From: Solirubrobacter ginsenosidimutans
Lineage (GTDB): Bacteria > Actinomycetota > Thermoleophilia > Solirubrobacterales > Solirubrobacteraceae
Direction: 5' to 3'
DNA length: 64,000 nucleotides
Assembly (NCBI RefSeq): GCF_027587205.1
Contig: NZ_JAPDOD010000047.1
Span: 4,191 to 68,190, forward strand
A model generated the notes under the pieces. The model worked only from the letters and a program-made list of their open reading frames with translations, ran no database searches and was not told the origin of the DNA. Positions 26,261 through 35,580 of this stretch are shown here, one piece after another. How positions within the stretch are numbered: the first letter of the stretch is position 1; each line of letters opens with the position of its first letter. The position numbers and the translations under genes were made by a program.

Positions 26261-26757
26261 GTCAACTGCGCCGGGTGGGGGAGGGGGAGTGGCGCACCCT
26301 CCGGGTCTGTCTCGCCGCCGTCCGCCGCTCGGCTCGGCTCTGTCGGCTCGATGTGCCGTGCCGGGATACCGGCAGTTACGGGCCACGGAGACGGAAAGTG
26401 TGCTCCGACCTCGCCGACTCTCGGGCGCCTTGGTCGACCGTGCGCGTTTGGCGGTCCGTCCGCGGGTTTCGATCGGGTTCCCATTGATTGAGTTGGCGCG
26501 CAGATGGGGGTCCGTACGCGAAGTCCGGTCAGGCCGGAATAGGAGTACGCACCCCCCGTCGCGCATGACTTGTTGCTCGCCGAAACCGATCACCGGAAGG
26601 CCCCGCGCGGATCGCGGTGTCAACACCACGCCCGTAACTGCCGGTATCCCAGCACGGCCATTCGAGCCAACAGAGCCGCGCACCGAGCGGGTCCACGGCA
26701 GGCCGGAACGGGTGGCACTGCCACTCCCCCTCCCCCACCCGGCGCAGTTGACGTTCG
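26261..26757. repeat. Large inverted-repeat element with identical 33-bp ends
   Basis: This fills the 558 bp between the murI and pilin genes. The left end (26261-26293) and right end (26725-26757) are perfect 33-bp inverted repeats beginning GTCAACTGCGCCGGGTGGGG. Each arm is about 121 bp. Its inner edge is also a near-perfect inverted match (GGGATACCGGCAGTTACGGG at 26373-26392 against its complement at 26632-26651), while the middle of the arms has diverged. The ~240 bp between the arms holds no convincing gene, and there is no transposase. It could be a MITE-like or palindromic dispersed element. Confidence 0.75.
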
Positions 26758-26766
26758 CTCGAGGCA

Positions 26767-26985
26767 CTAGCTCTTCGGCCCGGTCCCGGTGGTGATGCCC
26801 TCGATCGTCGTCTTGAGCTTGTCGGCGATCGTCTGGGCGATCCCGTTGCCTTTGAGGCTTCCCGTCGCGGCGACCACGCCCGCGATCAGCACGCCCATCA
26901 GCAGGATCAGCCCGACGTACTCGACCGTCCCTTGACCACGTTCCCGCACCAGCGCGACGTGCGCACGCGCCATCCACTCGTACAT
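26767..26985 (-). CDS. Flp/Fap-type pilin-like small membrane protein
   Basis: 72 residues with RERGQGTVEYVGLILLMGVLIA in the middle: a Gly-x-Gly-Thr-Val-Glu-Tyr start of a hydrophobic helix, the hallmark of Flp-type pilins (prepilin site before the helix, Glu+5-like residue). The hydrophilic C-terminal part is short. GGAGG lies 7 nt before ATG 26985. No tad assembly genes or prepilin peptidase are nearby, so if it is a pilin its machinery is elsewhere. It sits beside the inverted-repeat element. Confidence 0.75.
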   Translation of the reverse strand: MYEWMARAHVALVRERGQGTVEYVGLILLMGVLIAGVVAATGSLKGNGIAQTIADKLKTTIEGITTGTGPKS

Positions 26986-27157
26986 GACGAGCCTCCTTGG
27001 AGTCCCGTGCCCGGCACCATGCGGGGCACGGTCGGGAGTCTCCGGTTCGCGCCTGCGACGGATCTACACGTCTTTGTGCCGATTCTGTGCCGGAACTGCA
27101 TCAATTCTGCGCGGCGGACGCGGGGCATCTCGCCCGGCGCGCCGTAGTGTGGACGCC

Positions 27158-28189
27158 GTGCGCGTCCTGGTCGTGACGAACATGTACCCGTCGCGCGAGC
27201 GGCCGTGGTTCGGGCCGTTCGTGCGCGACCAGGTCGAGGCGTTCCGCCGCCGTGACGACCTCGACGTCGAGCTGTTCGCGTTCGGGCCCGGTCCGCGCGC
27301 CCTGGTGCGCGCCGCCGCCACGCTGCGGTCGCGCTACCGCGGACAGCGGTTCGACATCGTCCACGCACACTTCGGGCTGACCGCCTGGCCGGCGCTGCTT
27401 GCGCATCTGGGGCCGGTGGTCGTGACGTTGCACGGCAACGACCTCCTGGTCCGCCGCTCGTACTACGCGACCCGCGCCGCGCTGCCGTTCACGGCCCTGG
27501 CGGCGGCGGTCTCGCGCGAGTTCAGCGCGAACGTGCCCGGCGCGGGGGTGACGCGACGGGTGGCGGTGCTGCCGGTGGGGATCGACCTGGAGCGCTTCCG
27601 GCCGCTCCCACGCGCGGTGGCCCGCGCGCGCCTCGGTCTGGACCCGGACGGCCCGTATCTCCTGTTCCCGCACGATCCGTCGCGGCCGTTGAAGCGCTAC
27701 GACCGCGCCGTCGAGGTCGCCGGCGACGTGCCCTTGCTGACGCTCGGGGGCGTCGCGCCGGACGAGGTCCCGTATTGGATCAACGCCGCCAACGCCGTCC
27801 TGGTCCCGTCCTCGGCGGAGGGGTTCGGCTTGAGCGTGATCGAGGCGCTCGCGTGCGGCGTGCCCGCGTTCGGGACGCCGGTCGGCATCCACCCGGTGGC
27901 GCTGCATGGGATCGCGGGCGCGTATTGCGCCGAATGGGATCGCGATGCCTGGCGTGCGGCGCTTCGGCCGCAGCTCGAGGCGGCCGATCCGCGGGTGGAC
28001 GGACGGTCGCGAGCGGAGCTGTTCAGCGCCGATGCGATGGCCTCGCGCGTGGTCGAAGCGTGGCGCGATCTGCTCGAAGACCGAACCTCCGGATGTAACG
28101 ATCCGTTCAACGACGTCGTGAGAGCGGAGCGCGACCCTATACTCGACGTGCGGGGCCCCGTGCCGACGAGGGGTTCCAACGACCTATGA
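27158..28189 (+). CDS. Glycosyltransferase family 4 (GT-B fold)
   Basis: 343 residues from GTG 27158, with TAGTGT 7 nt upstream (leaderless type). The N-terminal Rossmann half opens VRVLVVTNMYPSRERPWFGPFVRDQ, with HAHFGLTAW; the C-terminal half has LFPHDPSRPLKRYDRA, NAVLVPSSAEGFGLSVIEALACGVPAFGTPVG, containing the EX7E nucleotide-sugar motif. It likely moves a sugar onto a lipid or polysaccharide acceptor at the membrane; donor and acceptor are unknown. It overlaps the next gene by 4 nt (ATGA). Confidence 0.9.
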   Translation: MRVLVVTNMYPSRERPWFGPFVRDQVEAFRRRDDLDVELFAFGPGPRALVRAAATLRSRYRGQRFDIVHAHFGLTAWPALLAHLGPVVVTLHGNDLLVRRSYYATRAALPFTALAAAVSREFSANVPGAGVTRRVAVLPVGIDLERFRPLPRAVARARLGLDPDGPYLLFPHDPSRPLKRYDRAVEVAGDVPLLTLGGVAPDEVPYWINAANAVLVPSSAEGFGLSVIEALACGVPAFGTPVGIHPVALHGIAGAYCAEWDRDAWRAALRPQLEAADPRVDGRSRAELFSADAMASRVVEAWRDLLEDRTSGCNDPFNDVVRAERDPILDVRGPVPTRGSNDL

Positions 28190-30090
28190 GCGGCCTGTTC
28201 AAACGCTTGTCCAGCCGGCGCTCCGGAGGTCCCGAAGGCACCGAGCCGCCAGCGGCGGCCGAGCCCGGAACCACGGACGCACCCGCCAACACCCCCGCCG
28301 AGCCGGAGGGCCATCGGCCCCTGTTCAGTGATCCGGCCGCGCAGACGCGGGTGCTGCACGACAGCTCGGAGCCGGCTGGGACGGCCTCGGATGACCTGCC
28401 GGCGGATCCGCACACGCTCTACGGCAGGCCCGCCCTCGACCCGGCGTCGGTCGAGCCGGAGGTGGCCGACTCGCACACGCTCTACGGCAGGCCCGCCCTC
28501 GACCCGGCGTCGGTCGAGCCGGAGGTGGCCGACTCGCACACGCTCTACGGCAGGCCCGCCCTCGACCCGGCGTCGGTCGAGCCGGAGGTGGCCGACTCGC
28601 ACACGCTCTACGGCGCCGAGGCGTACGGCCCGGCACCTGCGGGCGCGCAGCCGTACGACCCGAACGCACCGGCGCCGTTCGCCTATGCGGCCCCCGTCTA
28701 CGTCCCGCCCCCGAGCGAGCCGGTCGCCGATCTGCCGGCGGGCCTGGACCCCGATGAGCTCGGCGCGCCGGTGGGGACGAGCGCGCGCCGCGGGAAGCTG
28801 CGCCGCCGCGCTGCCTTCCTGCGCGCCGCCCGCGAGCTGCTGCTGCGCGATCTCGGCGGGTTCGTCTACGAGCTGCACCGCACGGCCCACGACATCGAGC
28901 ACGAGGCGCACCGCCGCCTGCGCGAGACCAAGCTCGCCCGCCTCGGACGTGTGGACGCCGAGCTGCACGAGATCGAGATGCGCCTCGACGACGTCCGTCG
29001 CCAGGTCCTCGTCCGCGAGCCCGGCGTGGGCGGCGAATGCCCGCACTGCGGCGAGCTCTTCGGCAGCGCCGCGCACTACTGCTCGCACTGCGGGAACCCG
29101 CTGACCGAGGCCGCGCGACGCGAGCTCGCGAAGGGCCAAGTCGTCGCGGAACCCGTGGTCGTCGCGGAGCCTGCCCCGGAGGTGGTCGCGAACGCCGACC
29201 AGCCGACGCAGGAGATCCCCGCCCCGGACGCCGCGTTCCAGTGGCCGAGCCGCGAGTCCGCGTCCGCCGAGGCCGCCGCCATGACGGCGGCCGCAGCGGC
29301 TCCCTCCGCGGCCGCCGAGACGGTCGGCGCCGCCGTGGACGAATCCGGCGCCGAGACCAACGTGGCCGGCGACGACGAGGCAGCGGGTGACCCGACGCCG
29401 GTCGGCGTGGGCGCAGCCACCGGTGGCGAGACGCCAGGCGGCGAGGGCGACGCGACGCCGACGAGCGAGCGCGAAAGCGCCGCGGAAGCGGCGGCCGACG
29501 CCCGTCGCGCCGACGACGGCGACCCTGCGGACGGCGAGACGCCGGCCGGCGAGGGCGACACGACTGCCACCGGCGCGACCGACGGCGCCGCGGAAGCGGC
29601 AGCCGACCCCCGTCTCGTCGGAGACGGCGACCCTGCGGACGGCGAGACGCCGGCCCGCGAGGGCGACACGACTGCCACCGGCACGACCGACGGCGCCGCG
29701 GAAACGGCGGCCGACGCCCGACTCGCCGGCGACGGCGACCCTGCGGACGACGTCACGCCAGTCGGCGACGCCGCCGACGCTCAACCGTCCGGCGACGGCG
29801 AGGCAGCCGACTCGAGCTCCGCCGCGGGCGAATACGCGCCAGCGCCCGTCCGTAGCGGCGACCCGCTTGCGACGCATGCGAACGGCGTCGGGCCCGGCGA
29901 GGAGGGCGCGGCCGCCCAGGGCGAGCCGACCCCGTTGCCCGCAGACGCCGGCGCGACGCCCACGGACGGCACGCCAGACGTCAAAGACGACGCCTCGGAC
30001 GCCCCCACCCGCGACTACGACACGTGGCGCGGGCAGGCGGCCAACGGGCACGACGACTCGATCCTTCGCCCCGTGGAGCGGCGCCCGTGA
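28186..30090 (+). CDS. Zinc-ribbon, coiled-coil protein with low-complexity repeats
   Basis: 634 residues. The N-terminal ~140 are disordered and contain three identical 21-residue copies (HTLYGRPALDPASVEPEVADS) and a partial fourth. Residues ~200-282 are long basic/acidic helices (RRRAAFLRAARELLLRDLGG ... RLDDVRRQVL). Residues 284-306 are a zinc ribbon (CPHCGELFGSAAHYCSHCG). The rest is acidic and Ala/Gly/Asp/Thr-rich with imperfect GDPADGETPAGEGDTTATG-type repeats. No signal peptide is present. It overlaps its neighbours on both sides by 4 nt. Function unknown; the zinc ribbon is shared in type with the next gene product. Confidence 0.8.
   Translation: MSGLFKRLSSRRSGGPEGTEPPAAAEPGTTDAPANTPAEPEGHRPLFSDPAAQTRVLHDSSEPAGTASDDLPADPHTLYGRPALDPASVEPEVADSHTLYGRPALDPASVEPEVADSHTLYGRPALDPASVEPEVADSHTLYGAEAYGPAPAGAQPYDPNAPAPFAYAAPVYVPPPSEPVADLPAGLDPDELGAPVGTSARRGKLRRRAAFLRAARELLLRDLGGFVYELHRTAHDIEHEAHRRLRETKLARLGRVDAELHEIEMRLDDVRRQVLVREPGVGGECPHCGELFGSAAHYCSHCGNPLTEAARRELAKGQVVAEPVVVAEPAPEVVANADQPTQEIPAPDAAFQWPSRESASAEAAAMTAAAAAPSAAAETVGAAVDESGAETNVAGDDEAAGDPTPVGVGAATGGETPGGEGDATPTSERESAAEAAADARRADDGDPADGETPAGEGDTTATGATDGAAEAAADPRLVGDGDPADGETPAREGDTTATGTTDGAAETAADARLAGDGDPADDVTPVGDAADAQPSGDGEAADSSSAAGEYAPAPVRSGDPLATHANGVGPGEEGAAAQGEPTPLPADAGATPTDGTPDVKDDASDAPTRDYDTWRGQAANGHDDSILRPVERRP
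28411..28614 (+). repeat. 63-bp in-frame tandem repeat
   Basis: Units start at 28411, 28474 and 28537 with CACACGCTCTACGGC, identical over 63 bp, and a truncated fourth begins at 28600. Each unit encodes 21 residues of the zinc-ribbon protein. Identity at the DNA level indicates recent duplication or active homogenisation. Confidence 0.95.
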
Positions 30091-30837
30091 GCACGATGGA
30101 GACTCCTCCCCCGCCTGACGCCCCGACCCCGGTCGAGGGTATTCCGGTCGAACGTCGCTGCCCGCGCTGTGGCAGCGCGCTGGCGACCGATCAGGAGTGG
30201 TGCCTGAACTGCGGTGCCGCGACCGGGACCGAGGTCGTCGAGGCACGCGGGTGGCGGGTGCCGCTGTATCTGGGCGGTGGACTCGCCGCGCTGGCCGTGA
30301 TCGGGGTGATCCTCGCGATCCTCGCGCTGGCGAGCCGCAACGACGTCGTGGCGGGCAACCCCACACCCACGCCGTCGGCGAGCGCGCAGGCTCCACCCGG
30401 CGCGACCCCGAGCCCGCTGCCGACCCTGACGCCGCTACCGAGCGCGACCGCGACCGTCTCGCCTGACCCGAACGCCACCGCGACCGTCTCCCCGGACCCG
30501 AATGCGACGGCGTCGCCCGAGCCGACCGAGACGAGCACGCCCGAGCCGACGGTCACCGCGGAGCCGAGCACCAGCTCGTCCTTCCCCGGCTGGACCGGCA
30601 GCGACGGCGACTACACGATCATCATCGAGTCGGCGAGCACGCAGGAGGGCGCCGAGAAGGTGGCGCAGGAGGCGCAGGACAAGGGCGAATCGCCCGGGAT
30701 CCTCAAGTCCGACGACTACTCGTCGCTCAACGGCGGCTACTGGGTGGTGTTCACCGGGACGTACTCGACCAAGTCCGACGCGGAAGCCGCGCTCGACGGC
30801 GTCCGGTCGAACTTCCACGACGCCTACGTGCGTCAGA

Positions 30838-30848
<11 letters not shown>
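30087..30848 (+). CDS. Zinc-ribbon, single-span membrane protein with C-terminal SPOR-like domain
   Basis: 253 residues from GTG 30087, overlapping the upstream stop (GTGA). A cytoplasmic zinc ribbon (RCPRCGSALATDQEWCLNCG, residues ~22-41), a transmembrane helix (LGGGLAALAVIGVILAILAL), a long Pro/Ser/Thr linker with TPTPSPEP-type repeats, and a C-terminal ~75-residue SPOR-like domain (DYTIIIESASTQEGAEKVAQEA ... GGYWVVFTGTYSTKSDAEAAL). SPOR domains bind denuded septal peptidoglycan, so a cell-division or wall-linked role is possible. It is the last gene of the GT / zinc-ribbon run. Confidence 0.85.
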
Positions 30849-31869
<1,021 letters not shown>

Positions 31870-31875
31870 CGCCAC

Positions 31876-31888
31876 ACCGTAATACCGT
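31876..31888. promoter_or_regulatory. Back-to-back minus-10 boxes for the deacetylase gene and nadB
   Basis: ACCGTAATACCGT holds TACGGT on the minus strand (31876-31881), 6 nt before ATG 31869, and TACCGT on the plus strand (31883-31888), 8 nt before the nadB GTG at 31897. Both starts would be leaderless, and the two promoters would exclude each other sterically. Confidence 0.45.
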
Positions 31889-31896
31889 GTCGGAGC

Positions 31897-33327
31897 GTGC
31901 GATCCGACCTCGTCGTCGTTGGCGCCGGCGCGGCCGGACTGTTTGCCGCGCTGACCGCCGCCCGCGAGGGCGCCCGCGTCACCCTCATCTCCGCCCGCCC
32001 GCTGGCCGAGACGGCGTCCTATTGGGCCCAGGGAGGCGCCGCCGCCGCGCTCGCGCTGGACGACTCGCCGCAGCAGCATCTCGAGGACACGCTGATCGCC
32101 GGCCGCGGCCTCACGCGCCGGGCGGCCGCCGAGGTCCTCACCGACGAGTCGCCCGCGCGGGTGAAGGACCTCCTCGACTACGGCGTCCAGTTCGACGCCG
32201 ACCGCCACGGTGACCTCGCCCTCGGCCTCGAGGGCGGCCACAGCCGCCGGCGGATCATCCACGCCGGCGGGAGCGCGACCGGCCGGCGCATCCTGCGGGC
32301 GCTCAGCGCGAAGGTCGTCGAGCACCCCAACATCGAGGTGCTCGAGGGCGAGCGCGCCGCCGCGATCCTCCAGCACGGCGGCGTCCGGCTCGAGAACGGC
32401 CGCGACCTCACCGCCCGCGCCACGATCCTCGCCACCGGCGGCGCCGCCGCCCTGTGGTCGCGCACGACCAACCCGCCCGGCTCGTTCGGCTCCGGCCTGC
32501 TGCTCGCCCGCAACGCCGGCGCGATGCTCGCCGACCTCGAGTTCACCCAGTTCCACCCGACCGCCGTGGTCGGCCTCAAGGGCCGCGAGGGCTTCCTGAT
32601 CTCCGAGGCGGTCCGCGGCGAGGGAGCGACGCTGCACGGCCCCGACGGCGAGCGCTTCGTCAACGAGCTCGACCCGCGTGACGCGGTCGCGCGCGCCATC
32701 TTCCGCCTGTTGCAGAGCACCGGGGCCAAGTCCGTCGGCCTCGACATGACGATGGTCGACCCGGGGCGGTTCCCGAACGTCGTCTCCGCCCTGCAGGAGG
32801 CCGGGCTGGACCCGACCCGCGAGCGCGTCCCGATCGCCCCCGCCAGCCACTACGTGATGGGCGGGATCGTGACCGACCTCGACGGGCGCGCGACCGGCGT
32901 CGAGCGCCTGTATGCCGTCGGCGAGTGTGCCTGCACCGGCCTCCACGGCGCCAACCGGCTCGCGTCGAACTCGCTCAGCGAGTGCTTCGTGTTCGGCCGG
33001 CGAGCGGCGCTGCGGGGTCTCGACGAGGCCGAGCCGGGGGAGCCTCGCGCGTACGCCGGCGAACCGATCGAGGCGCCGACGCGGGAGACGCGCAAGGCCG
33101 TCTGGGCGCTCGCGGGGCTCGAGCGCAAGGCGCAGGACCTCGAGGAGCTCGCCCGGAATCCGTACCCGCTCGCCCGCCTCGTGGCCGTGTCCGCGCTGGC
33201 GCGCCATGAGACCCGCGGCTCGCACGCCCGGGCGGAGTTCCCCGAGCTCGATCCCGCGCTCGACGCGCAGCACACGATCCTCGATCCCGAAAGCGACGCC
33301 CCGCGGTTCGAGCCGTGGCCCTCCTGA
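31897..33327 (+). CDS. nadB: L-aspartate oxidase
   Basis: First step of de novo NAD synthesis (L-aspartate to iminoaspartate, FAD-dependent). 476 residues. FAD site VVVGAGAAGLFAALTAAREGA, AQGGAAAALALDDSPQQHLEDTL, GGHSRRRIIHAGGSATGRRI, FTQFHPTAV, and the active-site ASHYVMGGIVTDLDGRATG; C-terminal helices are shorter than in E. coli. The nadA and nadC genes are not in this window. The 3' end overlaps the HAD gene by 13 bp. Confidence 0.95.
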   Translation: MRSDLVVVGAGAAGLFAALTAAREGARVTLISARPLAETASYWAQGGAAAALALDDSPQQHLEDTLIAGRGLTRRAAAEVLTDESPARVKDLLDYGVQFDADRHGDLALGLEGGHSRRRIIHAGGSATGRRILRALSAKVVEHPNIEVLEGERAAAILQHGGVRLENGRDLTARATILATGGAAALWSRTTNPPGSFGSGLLLARNAGAMLADLEFTQFHPTAVVGLKGREGFLISEAVRGEGATLHGPDGERFVNELDPRDAVARAIFRLLQSTGAKSVGLDMTMVDPGRFPNVVSALQEAGLDPTRERVPIAPASHYVMGGIVTDLDGRATGVERLYAVGECACTGLHGANRLASNSLSECFVFGRRAALRGLDEAEPGEPRAYAGEPIEAPTRETRKAVWALAGLERKAQDLEELARNPYPLARLVAVSALARHETRGSHARAEFPELDPALDAQHTILDPESDAPRFEPWPS

Positions 33328-33899
33328 TCGATTGGGGCGGCGTCCTCACGACGAGCATGATGGGCTCGTTCGAGGCGTTCGCGCGCCGTGAGGGGGTGGA
33401 CGTGCGTGCGGCGTTCCGCGATGACACGGCTGCTCGCGAGGCGCTGATCGAGCTCGAGACCGGGCAGATCGACATCGCCACGTTCGAGGTCCGGCTCGGC
33501 GCCGCGCTGTCCGTCGATCCCACGGACCTCGCGCAACGGCTCACCCAGGACGTCCGGCCCGACGTCGAGATGCGCGACGCGGTCAAGGCGCTGCACGACC
33601 GCGGCGTACCGACCGCGCTGGTCTCGAACTCGTGGCGCGCGGACGACTATGACGTCGACGAGCTCTTCGACGTGATCGTCCTCTCAGGCTCGCTCGGCAT
33701 CCGCAAACCGGACCCGCGCATCTATGTCATCGCCGCCGAGCGGCTCGGCGTCGCGCCGGAGCGCTGCGTCTTCGTCGATGACCTCGGCGGCAACCTCAAG
33801 CCAGCAAAAGCCCTGGGTATGGCCACTATTCGCCACACATCGGCCGCCCTCACGATCCCCGAGATGGAACGTCTACTTTCGCCGTCGAGTCCTTCTTAA
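33315..33899 (+). CDS. HAD-superfamily hydrolase (HAD-IA type)
   Basis: 194 residues from GTG 33315, overlapping nadB. Motif I is LLIDWGGVLT: the nucleophile Asp is present, but the usual second Asp (DxD) is replaced by Gly, as in epoxide-hydrolase-N-like HADs. Motif II ALVSNSW, motif III KPDPRIY and motif IV FVDDLGGNLKPAKALG are complete. A phosphatase or dehalogenase-like activity is possible, but the substrate is unknown. It is probably co-transcribed with nadB. Confidence 0.87.
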   Translation: MALLIDWGGVLTTSMMGSFEAFARREGVDVRAAFRDDTAAREALIELETGQIDIATFEVRLGAALSVDPTDLAQRLTQDVRPDVEMRDAVKALHDRGVPTALVSNSWRADDYDVDELFDVIVLSGSLGIRKPDPRIYVIAAERLGVAPERCVFVDDLGGNLKPAKALGMATIRHTSAALTIPEMERLLSPSSPS

Positions 33900-34009
33900 C
33901 GCGAAGTCAACAAACAAGACGTTCGAGTTTCCACGTGTGCGGCAAACACTCCCGCACCGGGCCACGGAAGGGGACCGCCGCCGGAGAGGGCAGTCCCGGG
34001 GAGACATCG

Positions 34010-34414
34010 ATGTACCACTTCAGCCGTTCCATCTATCGCGAACTCGCTCCCGACATCATCGAGGAGCACGACGGGTCCGCGAACCACGAGCGCGTGCTGC
34101 GCTCTTGCGAGCTCTGCGTAGAGCGGCTCGCCACGGACTGGCACTACTTCGCCAGGCCGACGAAGACGCTGTTCAACGACATCCGGATCTACTTCCCGAT
34201 GTCAGCCCAGCTACGGGTCTACAAGACCGTGGATCGCTACATGACCTTCGCGCGCGACTACTTCGCGAGCAACCCCGTGGCCGAACGCCTCGATTGCCGC
34301 GCGACGACACGCCGCGGAACGCCATGCCAGCGCACGCCGTTGCCGCACAACGGCTACTGCCCGTCGCACCAGCATCTCGCTGAGACCGAGGACGTGCAGC
34401 AGCTCGCCGCCTGA
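34010..34414 (+). CDS. Conserved-type protein with C-terminal Cys/His zinc-binding motif
   Basis: 134 residues from ATG 34010 (GGGGAGA about 6 nt upstream). The N-terminal ~95 residues are helical, with two Cys (RSCELCVERLATDWHYFARP) and FNDIRIYFPMSAQLRVYKTVDRYM. The C-terminal end has C-x8-C-x10-C-x2-H (DCRATTRRGTPCQRTPLPHNGYCPSH), a short zinc-finger-like motif seen at the ends of various actinobacterial proteins. Function unknown. It lies between the HAD and dehydrogenase genes with its own 110-bp upstream gap. Confidence 0.7.
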   Translation: MYHFSRSIYRELAPDIIEEHDGSANHERVLRSCELCVERLATDWHYFARPTKTLFNDIRIYFPMSAQLRVYKTVDRYMTFARDYFASNPVAERLDCRATTRRGTPCQRTPLPHNGYCPSHQHLAETEDVQQLAA

Positions 34415-34488
34415 GCGCTAGCGTCCACGCCTCCAACCGGGGCGTGGACGCGCCTCACCCTCAGGCTGAGGTTGAGAAAGGTGGCGGT

Positions 34489-35367
34489 ATGGCTGAACAG
34501 GTCGGCTTCATCGGGCTCGGGATCATGGGCTCGCTCCAGGCGATGAACCTCGCCAAGGCGGGCTATGAGCTGACGGTCTTCAACCGGACCCGCGAGAAGG
34601 CGGAGGCGTGGGTGGCCGAGCACGGCGGCACGGTCGCCGACTCGCCGCGCGCGGTCGCCGAGGTCTCGGACGTCGTGATCACGATGGTCGTGGACGGCGG
34701 CCAGGTCGAGGACATGATCGAGCAGGCGCTGCCGGGCGCCCGCCCCCGGACGCTCTTCGTGGACATGTCGACGATCGCCCCCGGAACGGCGCGTGCGCTG
34801 GACGAGCGGTTGCGCGAGGCCGGCCATGCGTTCGTGGACGCCCCCGTCACCGGCTCCTCGCCCAAGGCGCGCACGGGCACCCTGACGATCATGTGTGGCG
34901 GCGCCTCTGCTGACATCGAGCGGGCGCGACCGCTGTTCGAGATCATGGGCGAGAAGATCGTGGTCTGTGGCGAGGCGGGACAGGGCCAGGCGGTCAAGGT
35001 CATCTCACAGGCGATCACCGCGGTCAACTGCGCGACGCTCGCGCAGGGCCTGGTGCTGGCGCGCCAGACCGGCGTCGACGTCGACGCGTTGCTGCTGACG
35101 ATGGATGGCGGCTCGTCGGACTCGACGATGCGCGCCCTGAAGGGCAAGCCGATGCTCGAGCACGACTTCACGCCGCTGTTCAAGCTGGCCCACATGCTCA
35201 AGGACGTCCAACTGTGCCTCGCCGAGGCACGCACGGCCGGCTCCGCTTTTCCATTTGCCGGTCTAGCGGCCGAGCTCTACGGTGCGGGCATGGGACGGGG
35301 CCTCGGCGACCAGGATTTCGCTGCGGTGCTCGAGGTGGTCGAGGGGATCACCGGCACGCGCCTGTGA
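34489..35367 (+). CDS. NAD(P)-dependent beta-hydroxyacid dehydrogenase (HIBADH / tartronate semialdehyde reductase family)
   Basis: 292 residues from ATG 34489, with GAAAGGTGG upstream. The Rossmann motif VGFIGLGIMGSLQAMNLAKAG, the substrate signature FVDAPVTGSSPKARTGTLTIMCGG, and the catalytic Lys in GQAVKVISQAITAVN are clear. Family members oxidise 3-hydroxyisobutyrate or reduce tartronate semialdehyde or succinic semialdehyde. The exact substrate cannot be fixed from motifs. Confidence 0.92.
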   Translation: MAEQVGFIGLGIMGSLQAMNLAKAGYELTVFNRTREKAEAWVAEHGGTVADSPRAVAEVSDVVITMVVDGGQVEDMIEQALPGARPRTLFVDMSTIAPGTARALDERLREAGHAFVDAPVTGSSPKARTGTLTIMCGGASADIERARPLFEIMGEKIVVCGEAGQGQAVKVISQAITAVNCATLAQGLVLARQTGVDVDALLLTMDGGSSDSTMRALKGKPMLEHDFTPLFKLAHMLKDVQLCLAEARTAGSAFPFAGLAAELYGAGMGRGLGDQDFAAVLEVVEGITGTRL

Positions 35368-35441
35368 GCAATGTGGCGCGATTGCACTCTGCTCGAATTT
35401 TTGTGCGTCGTTCGTAAAACTTACCGATTTGCAGGGATGTT

Positions 35442-35470
35442 TTGTGATTTCTCGAGCTTGTGCATAGTAT
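35442..35470 (+). promoter_or_regulatory. Candidate promoter of the DUF1802 gene
   Basis: TTGTGA (35442-35447), a 17-bp spacer and TAGTAT (35465-35470) lie in the most AT-rich gap of the window (35368-35580). A ~100-nt leader would follow, containing a CCGAC/GTCGG hairpin around 35479-35501. The remaining gap sequence holds no gene. Confidence 0.4.
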
Positions 35471-35580
35471 GTGACGCACCGACCGGAGGTTTCCCAGTCG
35501 GAGTCGCGGGCAGGGTCGTGGCGCAGAGCCTCTGTATGGGGCTAAGCAGGCTTTTCCAACTCTCTCTTTAACCCACCTTT

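Noticed and set aside
26261..26757. An insertion sequence.
   Set aside because: Inverted ends are present but no transposase-like frame or obvious target duplication was found, so it is reported as a repeat element only.
28411..28614. Regular direct repeats that might suggest a CRISPR array.
   Set aside because: The units are contiguous, without spacers, in frame, and encode an identical 21-residue peptide.
27697..30396. An 899-codon minus-strand frame across the zinc-ribbon genes.
   Set aside because: Opposite to three overlapping, motif-bearing plus-strand genes; its repeats are the antisense of theirs.
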